DNA of 64,000 bases. Origin: Triparma columacea. Its lineage: Eukaryota; Sar; Bolidophyceae; Parmales; Triparmaceae. Positions 1-10,179 of this stretch are shown piece after piece. The DNA lies in NCBI GenBank assembly GCA_030267965.1, contig BRYA01000211.1, positions 1-64,000 on the forward strand, given 5' to 3'. Within the stretch, counting starts at the first letter, position 1. Every line of letters begins with the position of its first letter. Both the position numbers and the translations under genes were made by a program. The notes below the pieces were generated by a model that was given only the letters and a program-made list of their open reading frames with translations, searched no databases and had not been told where the DNA came from.

Positions 1-70
1 CCTAACCCTAACCCTAACCCTAACCCTAACCCTAACCCTAACCCTAACCCTAACCCTAACCCTAACCCTA
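1..70. repeat. Telomere repeat tract (CCCTAA)n
   Basis: About eleven uninterrupted CCCTAA hexamers open the window and stop abruptly near position 70. Read towards the end the G-rich strand is TTAGGG, so this is the left physical end of a chromosome. The strand orientation (C-rich strand 5' at the left edge) is correct for a true terminus. The real tract is probably longer and truncated by assembly. Confidence 0.97.
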
Positions 71-386
71 CACATCTACTACACTTCCATTATACTTACA
101 AATCACTATAACACTTCCACAACTCTTCAAAACTCCATACATATTCATAACACTACCACAACACTCACAAACCACTATAACACTGCCACAACTCTCAAAA
201 AATTCATACACACCTACTACACATCCTCAATACTCACAAACCACTATAACACTCCCACAATACTTCTACTAAACTTTCACAATACGCACAAACCACTAAA
301 ATATTCTCACAATACTCCCACTCACTTCCTCATACTCACATACCACTTTAACACTCCCACAGTACTCAACATACACCTAAAACACT
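71..386. repeat. Degenerate subtelomeric tandem repeat
   Basis: A C/A-rich, G-poor stretch in which a motif close to ACTCACAAACCACTATAAC followed by ACTCCCACAA returns about five times, beginning near 103, 163, 231, 275 and 334. Spacing is irregular, from about 45 to 70 bases. Copies differ by several substitutions. No coding potential is visible. It separates the telomere from the first gene and looks like decayed subtelomeric satellite. Confidence 0.75.
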
Positions 387-451
387 TTGAAAATGATTAC
401 AACTAAACCAAATCAAATAAGTTTATCATACAAATGTTACTGCCCTATTAG

Positions 452-3400
452 CTACTCTCCCTCCTCATCTTCAATCGGCAGTACACTGCTTACTTTGGCC
501 CTCCCACCTCCTACCCCTATAATATCTCCACCATCAGCAACTCCAACACTTGCTCTCCTAAAACTTGCTCTCAAAGCACCTGCTAGACCACCCTCAGCTT
601 CAGCATCAACACTTGCTCTCCTCACACTCTCTTTCCTTCTAGCATCTCCATCTGCTGGAATTAAATCTACAGGTACTTTAGCCTTCCTCGCATCAGTAAA
701 CCAATCTGGTTTCTCCTCTTCCCATTTAGCCCAGTTTAACTCAACCCATCTCTTAATTTCTCCTTCAATTGAGACCCAATGATGCCTTGAAGTTGTAAGG
801 ACCTCAAACTTACTTGCATCACTTTCACCTTCAATGAAATATGCCATTGACATATCTTTTGACCTCTGTGTACTCCAGAAAGTGTGCAAGTACTTCCTCT
901 CAATGTTCCAAAAGAAGACAGCAAAGCATAAGATAGTTATTGGTATGAAATTGTTCACAATTGATGATGAAATATCAATTGCCTGCTCGTCAATATAAGG
1001 TGAAGCTACATAAATTGACACTGGTAGGCTTCCCATTGTCAGCAAAAGACCAAACAACCAGTACACTCCACCAACTTCATTAGGATGTCTCATCTGCACA
1101 ATTGAAGTAAAGTCTACAATGATCTTTACCATCACTCTCATTGTAATGCTACTCACTATTTCTGTGTTTCCCCCCAACGGCATCCAATACCAGAAGTCAC
1201 CCCTCAATATCTTAACCAACAAGTACAGACCAAGATCAGCGCCAATGTAGAGAATGACCCAACTACCTCCCAACAACCCAAGAAGAACTATTGCTGTACA
1301 CCTTATTAGAAGCATCCCAGATGACAACAGCAACATGGACGCAAATACTAATGTTCTCTTGCTTGCTTTTGCAGGTATATACCCATAGAAGGCTGGTGTC
1401 TGTTCTCTCCTAGCAGGGTCTGTGTCATAGTCATAACTAATTGTAGCTGAGGCAAAGCCTGTTGTAATTGCTGACACTGCAACTGAAAGCCATGCTGAAG
1501 TTCCAACACCTTTTTCACTTGTTACTATAGCCATTAGTTGGATGATCACTCCAGGGATTGCCTCAGCGAACATCTCAGTCCCTTTCATATATGTCATCTC
1601 AATCATTGGGTCAGCTGCAACCCCAACCTCTTGCTTTGCTCCAGTTGCGACTCTGTAAGCATCAACAGCAGGCTTGTACCCAAGCAAGATTGGAATCCAC
1701 TCCCGCAACACTTTCATCATCCCCAACTTCCTATTTTGTCCCCAAACTGCAAGCATTTGAATCCCCATTGATACCACCAAACTTGCCAAAGAAGCTTTGA
1801 AGAACCCCTCCTTTTCATCTTTCAAAAACATGTACGTCACATACACATCAGTCAGCAAATCTGCCATACTAGTGATAGCCCCAACAGTCACTCTCGCCTT
1901 CAACCCCCACGGTACTTCCTCCAATAGTCTATAGCTAATTGTCTCAAGCATAGGTCTGAACCATTTATACTCCTCTTCAAGCTCCTGTAGAGAAGAGAAA
2001 TTCAAAATGAAGGCATCTACAGCAGCAACTGGCTGAGTATTGATTGCCAAACCCCTAGCTAGAGACTCACCAATCTCCCTTCCATCCTTCTCAGCCAGCT
2101 CCGCAGCCTTACCATCTACCTTCCTAAGCCCAAGCAGCTTGTTCTTGACAACAGCCCCAAGCATTGGTGTGACAAACGCATACTTCTCTGCAGCTTGTTT
2201 CAGAATGTAGTTCTTCCTAATAAATAACCTCACTGCCTCCTCCTTTGTCATTCCCTTCTTCCTGAAACTTAGTGCAACCAACAGTTGCTCACCCAACAAC
2301 TGTCCTATTTGTTTAAGATCTAAACCTGTATAGTCTTGTGCAGTATCATTCGCAGCATGTGAAGCAATCAACGCACCTCTGTTGTCCAAGCCAGCACTTG
2401 CTCTCCTAACACTTGCTCTCAAAGTACCTGCTAGACCAACCTCTGCTTCAGCATCAACACTTGCTCTCCTAACACTCTCTCTCCTTCTAGCATCTCCATC
2501 TGCTGGAATAAAGTCTTCAGGTACTTTAGCCTTCATTATATCAGTAAACCAGTCTGGTTTTTCCTCTTCCCAAATAGCCCAATTCATCTCAACCCATTTC
2601 TTAATTTCTCCTTCAATTGAGACCCAGAGATGCCTTGAATCTTTGAAGACTTTAAATTTCATTTCATCATTTTTTCCTTCAAGGAAATATGCCATTGACA
2701 TATCCTTTGACCTTTGTGTGCTCAAGAAGGTGTGCCAGTACTTCCTCTCAATATTCAAAAAGAAGACAGCAATGCATAGAGTAGGTACCAGTATGCAATA
2801 AATCACAATTGATGATGCTATATGAATAGCTCTTTTGTCAACATAAGGTGAAGCTAAATATATTGACACTGGTAGGCTTCCCATTGTCAACACAAGACCA
2901 AACAACCAATACGCTCCTCCTACTTCATTAGGATGTCTCATCTGCACAATTGAAGTAAAGTCTACAACGATCTTTACCATCACTCTGAATAAAATACTAC
3001 TCACTATTTCTGCCTTGCCACCAACAGGCAACCAATACCAAAAGTCTCCCCTCAATAACTTAACCAACAAGTACAGACCAAGGTCCAATCCAATGTAGAG
3101 AAATGCCCAACTACCTCCAATTAACCCAAGAAGAACTATTGTTGTACACCTTATTAGAAGCATCCCTGCTGACAACAGCAACATGGATACAAACACTAAT
3201 GTTCTTTTGCTTGCTTTTGCTGGAATATACCCATAGAAGTCTGGTGCTAATTCTCTCTTACCAGGGTCTGTGTCCCAGTCATAACTAATTGTTGCTGAGG
3301 CAAAGCCTGTTGTAATTGCTGACACTGCAACTGAAAGCCATGCTGAAGTTCCAACACCTTTGTCACTTGTTACTATAGCCATAAGTTGGATGATCACTCC

Positions 3401-6400
3401 AGGGATTGCCTCAGCAAACATTTCAATCCCTCTCATAACTGTCATCTCCATCATTGGATTAGTTGTAGCCCCAGCCTCTTGCTTTACTCCAGTTGCTACT
3501 CTGTAGGCATCTACTGCAGGTTTGTACCCGAGCAAGATTGGAATCCACTCACGCAACACCCTTGTCATCCCTAACTTCCTATTCTGGCCCCAAACAACAA
3601 GCATTTGTATCCCAATCGACACAGCCAAACTTGCCAAAGAAGCCTGGAAGTACCCATACTTCTTATCACTCCAAAACTTATGTGTCACATACACATCGGT
3701 CAGCAAATCAACCATACTTGTTGCAGCACCAACAGTCACCCTTGCCTTTAAGCCTAAGGAAGACTTCATGAATAGTTTCATAACTATCTCCTCAAGCATG
3801 GGTCTTAACCACTCTTGTTCATTCATGACTTTTTGAATTTCAGTGTATTGATGGGCCCATTCGTCTATAGCATGAGCAGCAGTTGCCGTGGTCAGCATGA
3901 CTGCTGTCATTGTGCTCCCAATCTCCCACCCCCTGGCTTCCTCCTCACTATTATCTTCTCCCTCATTTGTCGCTCTCCTTTTAAATTTGTTCATAACCAC
4001 AGCATACAGCATAGTTCTCATGAAACCATGCTGCTCTGTAATCTCTCTCAGTGCCCCATTGGCAACAATGAATTCCCTCACGACCTCTACCTTACTGTCC
4101 CCAACACTCCTTTTATTCACTCTCTCCATCAGCTGCTCTCCAAACCTCCTCCCATCCTGCTCCCCTGCTTCTGTGCTCTTCAGAAGGTTGTCAAAGTAGT
4201 AAGCAGCATCAGTTGCCAAGCCAAGGTGCTTGATTACACTTTTTTTGCTAGCAGCCTTGTGTCTGGTCACCAATTCAACCTCTGTCTTATTCTGATCTAC
4301 CTCGCAAAACTTTGCAGCAGTAAAATGCCCTTTGTGTTCAACTGTGGCTACAAGAGTCGTGTTGTTGACTCTGTGTAGCTTGAGCTGGGAGTCAACCCCA
4401 CTATTAAGGTCCCAAAAGAACGCTGCAACTTCCTTGTGGGATGCTCTCACAGTTATTGAAGTCTTCCCCCAACCCATTCCCTTCTCTGCCTTTATCAATG
4501 TCTGTCCAGTCAATGCACTATTGATCTCTTTAGCTCCGTCAATCTCGTCAAAGTGACTTTCAATCCCTGGCACTCCTTCAATTACAATCTCCTCAAACTT
4601 TGCAATGATCTGCTGTCTATTAAAGGCGTCAATCTCTTTGCTCTTGTCAAACTTCTTTCTGATGTGAATCATATTAGAAGCAAACTTGTGAGCTTGTCTA
4701 TTCATAACAGTTTGCGGGACATTTCCTCCAATATCAATTGTAGGCACCACAACTGCTCTTGTCTGTGGGATGTTTCCAACCTTTTCTAGTTCTTCAAACA
4801 GCCACACCGTCTTTGAAGAGCCTAGAACATTTCCTTGCTTGAGTGGGAACTCCTTGTTTAGTTCTGTAGTGTCCTCATATACAACCCAGCATCTTTCTTT
4901 TCTTCCTTCCTCTTTTTTCCAGATGCAGCTTGTCTTATATTCTCTGTTTGAGAAGCCAGGAATGCCCAGGTTTCTCTCGCTCAAATAGAATTGTGAGTGG
5001 TTGTTTAGCTTTTTAATCTCCTGCTTCACAACTCTCTTGTTTGCCAACCCAGCTAGCTTCTCCCTCGAGTCCTTGGTGAATTCAAATGCTACGCACTCTT
5101 CAAGAGAAGCGTCTATAACAGTCTCGACTACACCCGAAACAAGACTCTGGCCTTCGATGTGCACTGACTTCATCTTGACCCGTGGGTCAGGACTCTTCAG
5201 GACTTCAAAATGCTTACTCTTGATGCACTTCTCATAGAACTCCTTCCCATTCCTAACCGCCTTCTCCTCCTCCTCAGAGTAATCTTGGGGCTCATTCTTG
5301 ATGATATTTGCTAAGTTTGTCAGAGTATTTCTATCCACCATGTCGTCTTTTTCAAAAGCATCGCTCACTGCTTTAATTGTACTTAAGGCATAAGGAATGT
5401 TTCTATTCACAAGCGATACAGGGATGTGACCGCCTGCATCTCCATACAGAAGCAGCTCTAATTTGCATTGAGGGATACCACTGTTGGTTTTGATGTGTTT
5501 AGCAGTGAACAAAATTTTTGTTATCCCTCTGACAAGATTCCCCATTTCCCCCCCATAGTCCACCTTGTCGTTGATTGGCCAGGCAGCAACAGACATGCTG
5601 TTATCTGCATTTCTTTTCCAAATATGTTTGAAGACAAATTCCCTATTGTGGAGCCTGAAGGGCATCTTCTTCACTGCAGCAAACACCTTTTCATTTGCCA
5701 TTCTCTCTCTTAATCTTATCTCTAGTTTTCCAGGGTGACCCTCCTCTCTATCCACTTTGACCCTCTCCCTGCTGCAGTACTCAAAAAACCAAGCACAAGC
5801 TTCCTCTGCAGTTGCATCAGCAGTGCCTTCAGCTCTTCCTAGTGCAATACTCCTTTCACCCTTTACATGTTGCTGGTGCTTGAACTCCATCTTCACCCCC
5901 TCAAATGGCGACTGAAGGGACTTCCATCCCTGATTCTCTCTCCCAAAAAGTTTCTCCAAATCGTTAAAGACTTTCTTCTGGCTGACTGATAACTCCAAGC
6001 TGTCTTTCATCCTCTCCACCAGAACCCCCCTTACCTCAGCATCAACCTCCTTCCAGCTCCTCCTGAACTTCTTCTGCAACCTGTTGGCCTCAACAAGCTC
6101 GTTCTTTGCAAGGTACTCGATGGCTTTGTCCATCAGCGTCTTTTGAAGGCCTTGGAAATGCAGATCGACTGTCTGAATACGTGTCACTCTGCAGACATTT
6201 GGGGCAATCTCGGCCATGATGTAGATTCCTCTTGTTACTCCAACTACAAAGCCGTCCTTGCTAAGGTTGGTGAAGCTTGCTCCATAATATTCATGCAAAG
6301 GCACAAATCCTATCATGTATGCAGTCTGGCCATTGTCCAATTTAGCCTCCTTCCACACAAACCAATTCTCAAATAGTCGATTGGTGACGGCAGGGACCTT

Positions 6401-7606
6401 CTTACCTACATGATAATGCAAGCTTCTAGTTCCGTCGACGTCATTCCTGATTACCCTTGGTAAGTTCCCATTATTTTTGAAGTGCTCCTCTGACCGCACA
6501 AATGTGTCATTCAGAAAGTGCTCTGCCAATACACCCTTTGCTGACTTGTCCACAGTAACTCCATACCCTCCCCACACATTGTCCCCCTCTCTCCACAGGA
6601 ACTTGTCAATGCCCTCCTTCAGTGTCCCCTTGACTCTCTTCCCCTTTGCGTGAAGTTTCTTCTCAAGCCTCCCAACCCTCTCCAACATTGCCTCCTCCTC
6701 TGTTGTCAGAGGCGGTGCCCTTGGCATGATCTCCACCATGAAGTGTCTTTTCCTCCTCTCATCAATGACACCAGACTGTCTGAACTGCTTCCCGATCTCC
6801 TCCATTATACCCTTTATTGCTGCATATGTAGCCTTGACGTCTCCCTTCTTGGTCCTGCCACTGTTCCTGCCTTCCACACTAGATCTCGTGGATCTCACAC
6901 TCTTAAAGCTTTTGAATGTACGGACATCAGCTTCTGGTTTCATCTCTGTTACCCTCTCCTCTGCCTTAAGAGTTCCCACCATGGTGACTGCAGTTTGTCC
7001 AAACTCGAAATCAGTGAAGCTGAGCTCACCCTTAATGACACCTCGTTTGACAGTCTTGGTCTTGGTTGACGCTAGAATTTCGACAAGCATCGCAGTTGCC
7101 TCATCAGAAAGATCGTCCTCATCAAGGAGTACCAACTCCATAATTTTCGTCGATTTGTCAGGAGATACGATTTTGACGTCGAGGAGAAATTCGACAAACT
7201 TATTCCCGCTGCCGTAGTGCTGCCAGTAGACGAGTCTGTGAATGACTCCTTCCTTTTCGTCATACTCCTGGAGGGTCTTCCTTCGGAACTTGCCCTGCTC
7301 ACAATCGGTGAGGAGGAAGTCAATGATCTTGTCGCGCTCGTCATGGAAGACATCAGCAAGCTCCATAATCTTGACATCGAGGCCAGTAGAATTGTCGATA
7401 AGGCCTTCAACGGCTCCGCGGTCATCCAGAAGCTTGACAAGTTTGACTTGCTCGGGGCCAAGAGCTGTGTAATCGATATCTACGGGACCGTGTATTGCGG
7501 AGGGTGTGTGATTGGGGCCTGAGGGGGGCTCGGAGGCGAGGTTGGTCTTGCCAGCATCATTCACAACTCCCGCTTGCTTGTCCTCCTGCTTGGGGCTAAC
7601 TTCCAT
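452..7606 (-). CDS. Giant START-like, multi-transmembrane protein with internal duplication
   Basis: A single open exon of 2384 codons starting at an ATG. The N-terminal half is soluble and contains about four START-like (lipid-binding helix-grip) segments near residues 330-540, 570-790, 810-1030 and 1040-1130; the clearest show the C-terminal START pattern around NRNIPYALSTI and GGNVPQTVMNRQ. The C-terminal half is two copies of a hydrophobic module (about 1150-1765 and 1766-2380), each with roughly nine membrane segments and shared blocks such as LTDVYVT, WGQNRKLGM and IVQMRHPNEVGG. Each copy ends in a Ser/Arg-rich tail (ESVRRASVDAEAE) that could be a basophilic-kinase site. START domains bind lipids in known families; a role in lipid sensing or transfer at a membrane is inference. 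I do not recognise the membrane module. It is the gene nearest the telomere and is transcribed towards it. Confidence 0.85.
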   Translation of the reverse strand: MEVSPKQEDKQAGVVNDAGKTNLASEPPSGPNHTPSAIHGPVDIDYTALGPEQVKLVKLLDDRGAVEGLIDNSTGLDVKIMELADVFHDERDKIIDFLLTDCEQGKFRRKTLQEYDEKEGVIHRLVYWQHYGSGNKFVEFLLDVKIVSPDKSTKIMELVLLDEDDLSDEATAMLVEILASTKTKTVKRGVIKGELSFTDFEFGQTAVTMVGTLKAEERVTEMKPEADVRTFKSFKSVRSTRSSVEGRNSGRTKKGDVKATYAAIKGIMEEIGKQFRQSGVIDERRKRHFMVEIMPRAPPLTTEEEAMLERVGRLEKKLHAKGKRVKGTLKEGIDKFLWREGDNVWGGYGVTVDKSAKGVLAEHFLNDTFVRSEEHFKNNGNLPRVIRNDVDGTRSLHYHVGKKVPAVTNRLFENWFVWKEAKLDNGQTAYMIGFVPLHEYYGASFTNLSKDGFVVGVTRGIYIMAEIAPNVCRVTRIQTVDLHFQGLQKTLMDKAIEYLAKNELVEANRLQKKFRRSWKEVDAEVRGVLVERMKDSLELSVSQKKVFNDLEKLFGRENQGWKSLQSPFEGVKMEFKHQQHVKGERSIALGRAEGTADATAEEACAWFFEYCSRERVKVDREEGHPGKLEIRLRERMANEKVFAAVKKMPFRLHNREFVFKHIWKRNADNSMSVAAWPINDKVDYGGEMGNLVRGITKILFTAKHIKTNSGIPQCKLELLLYGDAGGHIPVSLVNRNIPYALSTIKAVSDAFEKDDMVDRNTLTNLANIIKNEPQDYSEEEEKAVRNGKEFYEKCIKSKHFEVLKSPDPRVKMKSVHIEGQSLVSGVVETVIDASLEECVAFEFTKDSREKLAGLANKRVVKQEIKKLNNHSQFYLSERNLGIPGFSNREYKTSCIWKKEEGRKERCWVVYEDTTELNKEFPLKQGNVLGSSKTVWLFEELEKVGNIPQTRAVVVPTIDIGGNVPQTVMNRQAHKFASNMIHIRKKFDKSKEIDAFNRQQIIAKFEEIVIEGVPGIESHFDEIDGAKEINSALTGQTLIKAEKGMGWGKTSITVRASHKEVAAFFWDLNSGVDSQLKLHRVNNTTLVATVEHKGHFTAAKFCEVDQNKTEVELVTRHKAASKKSVIKHLGLATDAAYYFDNLLKSTEAGEQDGRRFGEQLMERVNKRSVGDSKVEVVREFIVANGALREITEQHGFMRTMLYAVVMNKFKRRATNEGEDNSEEEARGWEIGSTMTAVMLTTATAAHAIDEWAHQYTEIQKVMNEQEWLRPMLEEIVMKLFMKSSLGLKARVTVGAATSMVDLLTDVYVTHKFWSDKKYGYFQASLASLAVSIGIQMLVVWGQNRKLGMTRVLREWIPILLGYKPAVDAYRVATGVKQEAGATTNPMMEMTVMRGIEMFAEAIPGVIIQLMAIVTSDKGVGTSAWLSVAVSAITTGFASATISYDWDTDPGKRELAPDFYGYIPAKASKRTLVFVSMLLLSAGMLLIRCTTIVLLGLIGGSWAFLYIGLDLGLYLLVKLLRGDFWYWLPVGGKAEIVSSILFRVMVKIVVDFTSIVQMRHPNEVGGAYWLFGLVLTMGSLPVSIYLASPYVDKRAIHIASSIVIYCILVPTLCIAVFFLNIERKYWHTFLSTQRSKDMSMAYFLEGKNDEMKFKVFKDSRHLWVSIEGEIKKWVEMNWAIWEEEKPDWFTDIMKAKVPEDFIPADGDARRRESVRRASVDAEAEVGLAGTLRASVRRASAGLDNRGALIASHAANDTAQDYTGLDLKQIGQLLGEQLLVALSFRKKGMTKEEAVRLFIRKNYILKQAAEKYAFVTPMLGAVVKNKLLGLRKVDGKAAELAEKDGREIGESLARGLAINTQPVAAVDAFILNFSSLQELEEEYKWFRPMLETISYRLLEEVPWGLKARVTVGAITSMADLLTDVYVTYMFLKDEKEGFFKASLASLVVSMGIQMLAVWGQNRKLGMMKVLREWIPILLGYKPAVDAYRVATGAKQEVGVAADPMIEMTYMKGTEMFAEAIPGVIIQLMAIVTSEKGVGTSAWLSVAVSAITTGFASATISYDYDTDPARREQTPAFYGYIPAKASKRTLVFASMLLLSSGMLLIRCTAIVLLGLLGGSWVILYIGADLGLYLLVKILRGDFWYWMPLGGNTEIVSSITMRVMVKIIVDFTSIVQMRHPNEVGGVYWLFGLLLTMGSLPVSIYVASPYIDEQAIDISSSIVNNFIPITILCFAVFFWNIERKYLHTFWSTQRSKDMSMAYFIEGESDASKFEVLTTSRHHWVSIEGEIKRWVELNWAKWEEEKPDWFTDARKAKVPVDLIPADGDARRKESVRRASVDAEAEGGLAGALRASFRRASVGVADGGDIIGVGGGRAKVSSVLPIEDEEGE
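533..4190 (-). repeat. In-frame tandem duplication, about 1848-bp period, inside the giant gene
   Basis: Matching DNA segments recur at a constant offset of about 1848 bases, for example the segments at 1538 and 3386 and those near 757 and 2605. This equals 616 codons, so frame is preserved. The match is strong at DNA level through the membrane segments and weakest near the N-terminal end of each unit (around 2100-2350 versus 3950-4190). It looks like a fairly recent duplication partly homogenised or under shared constraint. Confidence 0.9.
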
Positions 7607-8748
7607 GCTGAAGAGGGGGGGGAAGGCTGAAAGGTGGAAGGGTAGTTTGGGGATAAGTCAGGTGTTTTTTTTGAAACGGTGTCAGACACGGCGTGATAAC
7701 GAGGGGCAACAACAGCTATCGCTCATTAATATACGGCGATTGACTCCAGTGCAGGCAACCAACCCCACAGTCCTGGTCGAGGCACCAAGGTGGATTTGAG
7801 CTGAGCTTAAACATATAATCGTTGCGGCCGTTTCTTCCTCAATTTACGTCTCGTACCACCCGAACTTAGGTCCCCATGCACATTCTTACCTTCAACGAAG
7901 CTTTTACAGGGGCTAGTTCTTGGGGTTTACTTTGACTGAGTGCGGGGAGGGGAAGGGGGGGAGGTGGTGAGGGATAAAGGGTGATATGTTCGTCCAAATA
8001 TCTCAGTAAGTCCGGGCGTAGGACAATGTAAGCCCGGAGTGTAGCTAAAATCTCCGTCGGGCATCTCATGAAGAGGAATAATCCCTGGATTCGGAATTTA
8101 CTGGTTTCGGGGGAGCTCTGGTGATTTCTATTCACGGCCGAATTTGTGTTTCTTTTGCATTAAACGCGCCAACTAATAGACAGTGGTCACTCCTCGTACG
8201 TCCTCACCTCTTATGATCTCGCTTTTCTTGGTTCTTTTCCAAAATTAAAAATTTGGTTCAAAGCAGGTGCATTTACTAAACTCCCAGGGCCGTACCGGCG
8301 CCCTCCCTCATTCACCTTCGGTCGCCGAAGCGCTGAAAACGCCATTAAAAGCCAACGTATTTGCTTTCCCCAACGACATTCGATCTTCAGTCAAGGATCC
8401 CAAGGAAGGGGGAGGAGTGAACAAGAACAAGAACGGGAACGGACAGGGCGACTGAAGGAATAACACGGTAAGATGAGCGACTTCCTGCCAACTTCGGAGA
8501 GTGTGGTGTTAAGGACTTCTGCGTGCAGGGGGGCTTGACAGGCTGGCAGCAAGGATGAGGTTCGGAACACTAAGCCAAAGACTTCGGCTGAATCGACAAT
8601 TCTATCCGCTCTCTGCTCCCCCCCCCACCCGCCTCCCCCCCCCCCTCAAAAGCTAAATCAAGCCCATCCCTAATCAGTACGCATCACTTAATGAATAGGC
8701 CAAATGTCTCAGCATAAAATCTGTTTCTATTTTATTCCCTGATCAAAT
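7607..8748. other. Intergenic region upstream of the giant gene, no supported gene
   Basis: This 1.1-kb stretch lies between the start of the giant minus-strand gene and the 3' end of the S51 peptidase gene. It holds only short open frames with no recognisable domains, and poly-C and poly-G runs near 8620-8645. It must contain the promoter of the giant gene near 7610-7800 and the peptidase 3' end. I see no convincing RNA gene. Confidence 0.5.
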
Positions 8749-9951
8749 CTAAAAGCTGGATTCTGACGGGTTCGCGGCACGGCAATCGTCGCAGTTAGGG
8801 TCCTCTATGATTTCTGTTGCCTGTACAAACCAATCTTTGACTTTTCCCCTGTCAGGCACCAGCCTCGTCTCGATGGAGCCGTCTTCTTTAACAGTCTTCA
8901 CCCAGCAGCCGGGCTTTCCACTCCTCTCCGTGTCGCAGGTTCCGTCTTCCATGACCGTTCCGGGCTTGCCGTCCATAGAAAGGACAGAAAAATCCTCGCC
9001 GTCTACAACGATGCCCGCATAATGGTCGATACAAATCCCGTTCTCTCCTTGGTGCCTCCGGAGCATGTCTTCGAAGTCGAGGATTCTCAAGACGCCGTTG
9101 GACTGGACCTTGTCAGCGTGAGGGCACACAAGGCCAGGAAGGAACCCGAGGCTTGGAACCCGAATGTACTTCCAAGGCTTTGCTTCGTCCTCAACAAAGT
9201 CGGAGCTCTGCGCAAAGATTGGTGGGTTAAACTTCTAAACTTCTTCTTCTCTTCTCTAAAATGTCCTCACCTCGTCATCCTTCCTCCTCCCCTGTTCGTC
9301 CCCGAATTCCCTCAGCATCGCCCCCTTGAAAGTGTCCGGGTCGAAGCTGTCGCTATGCCCACCGTCGAACCAGCAGATCGCCCCCGCGGAACCACCTCCG
9401 ATCACAGCTCCCCGATCGGCAGCCTGTGAAAACGGGAGGGTAAGGGGGGAAAGGGGGGGGGGGCGGTTCAGTTAAAAAAGCAGTATCCACGTGCATCTCG
9501 TCCCCCAACCTAAAACTTTTGTCTCTCCTCGCTTCTCACCTCCCTTAGAACCTCGTGAAGTCCGAGTTTCGTCCATCTATCAACCGCGAATAAAGTGTTA
9601 CCCCCAGATACAATGATAACGTCCGCCCTCCCGATCTTCTCCCTCGCCTCCTCCATCGTAGAATCGGAGGGGTTGGTTACCTTGACGTTGAGGATTTCAC
9701 ACCCGACTTCTGAGAGACGCTTCGTCTGGTTCTCCATGAACTGGGGAAGGTCGTATGTTGCTGTTCCGATGTAGGCAACGACGGGCTTCTCTTTCGAAGC
9801 GAGCTTTAGGAACGCGTCTCTAACTGTGATTTGGGCAGCAGCCGATTTTTGGAGTGGTTAGCTGGTCGTCGGAACTTTGGTGATTTGGAAAATCCTTACC
9901 CTGCTCGTTTTGAAGGCCCTCGGAGCCAGACCCGATGAATACGCCCTTCAT
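8749..9951 (-). CDS. Peptidase family S51 (dipeptidase E / cyanophycinase-like)
   Basis: Four exons give 315 residues: 9951-9900, 9823-9540, 9423-9271 and 9207-8749. Frame is kept at all three junctions, and the N-terminus is ATG-coded (MKGVFIGSGSEGLQNEQV). Family landmarks are VVAYIGTATYD near the start, ADVIIVSGGNTLF in the middle and the nucleophile elbow GGGSAGAICWFDGG with the likely catalytic Ser near residue 124. Peptidase S51 enzymes hydrolyse Asp-X dipeptides or related small peptides. No signal peptide is evident, so a cytosolic location is likely. The length (about 230 in bacterial dipeptidase E) is increased by an insert around GRRKDDESSDFVEDEAK and a C-terminal extension ending DCRAANPSESSF. 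Substrate is not determined by the sequence. Confidence 0.88.
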
Positions 9952-10179
9952 TAGATGGCGTGGGCTGCTAAATAAGGCGGATGAGCTCAGTAAAGTAGTG
10001 AGAATGCGAATTTTTCAACAAAGATTTGATGAGGGAAAGAAGGATCTGAAAGGGAGAGAAAAGAGACGTCAGAATGTGTCTTAACGTAATGTAAATTCCA
10101 GCCGTTGTGTCTCAACGTTTGCATAATTCAACTTGCTTTATATATCCGTCCCTCCCTTCCACCTCCTTCTCCCCCCCCT

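Noticed and set aside
3815..4378. Plus-strand open frame of 187 codons inside the giant gene
   Set aside because: It is antisense to well-conserved coding sequence, shows no domain, and is likely a frame shadow.
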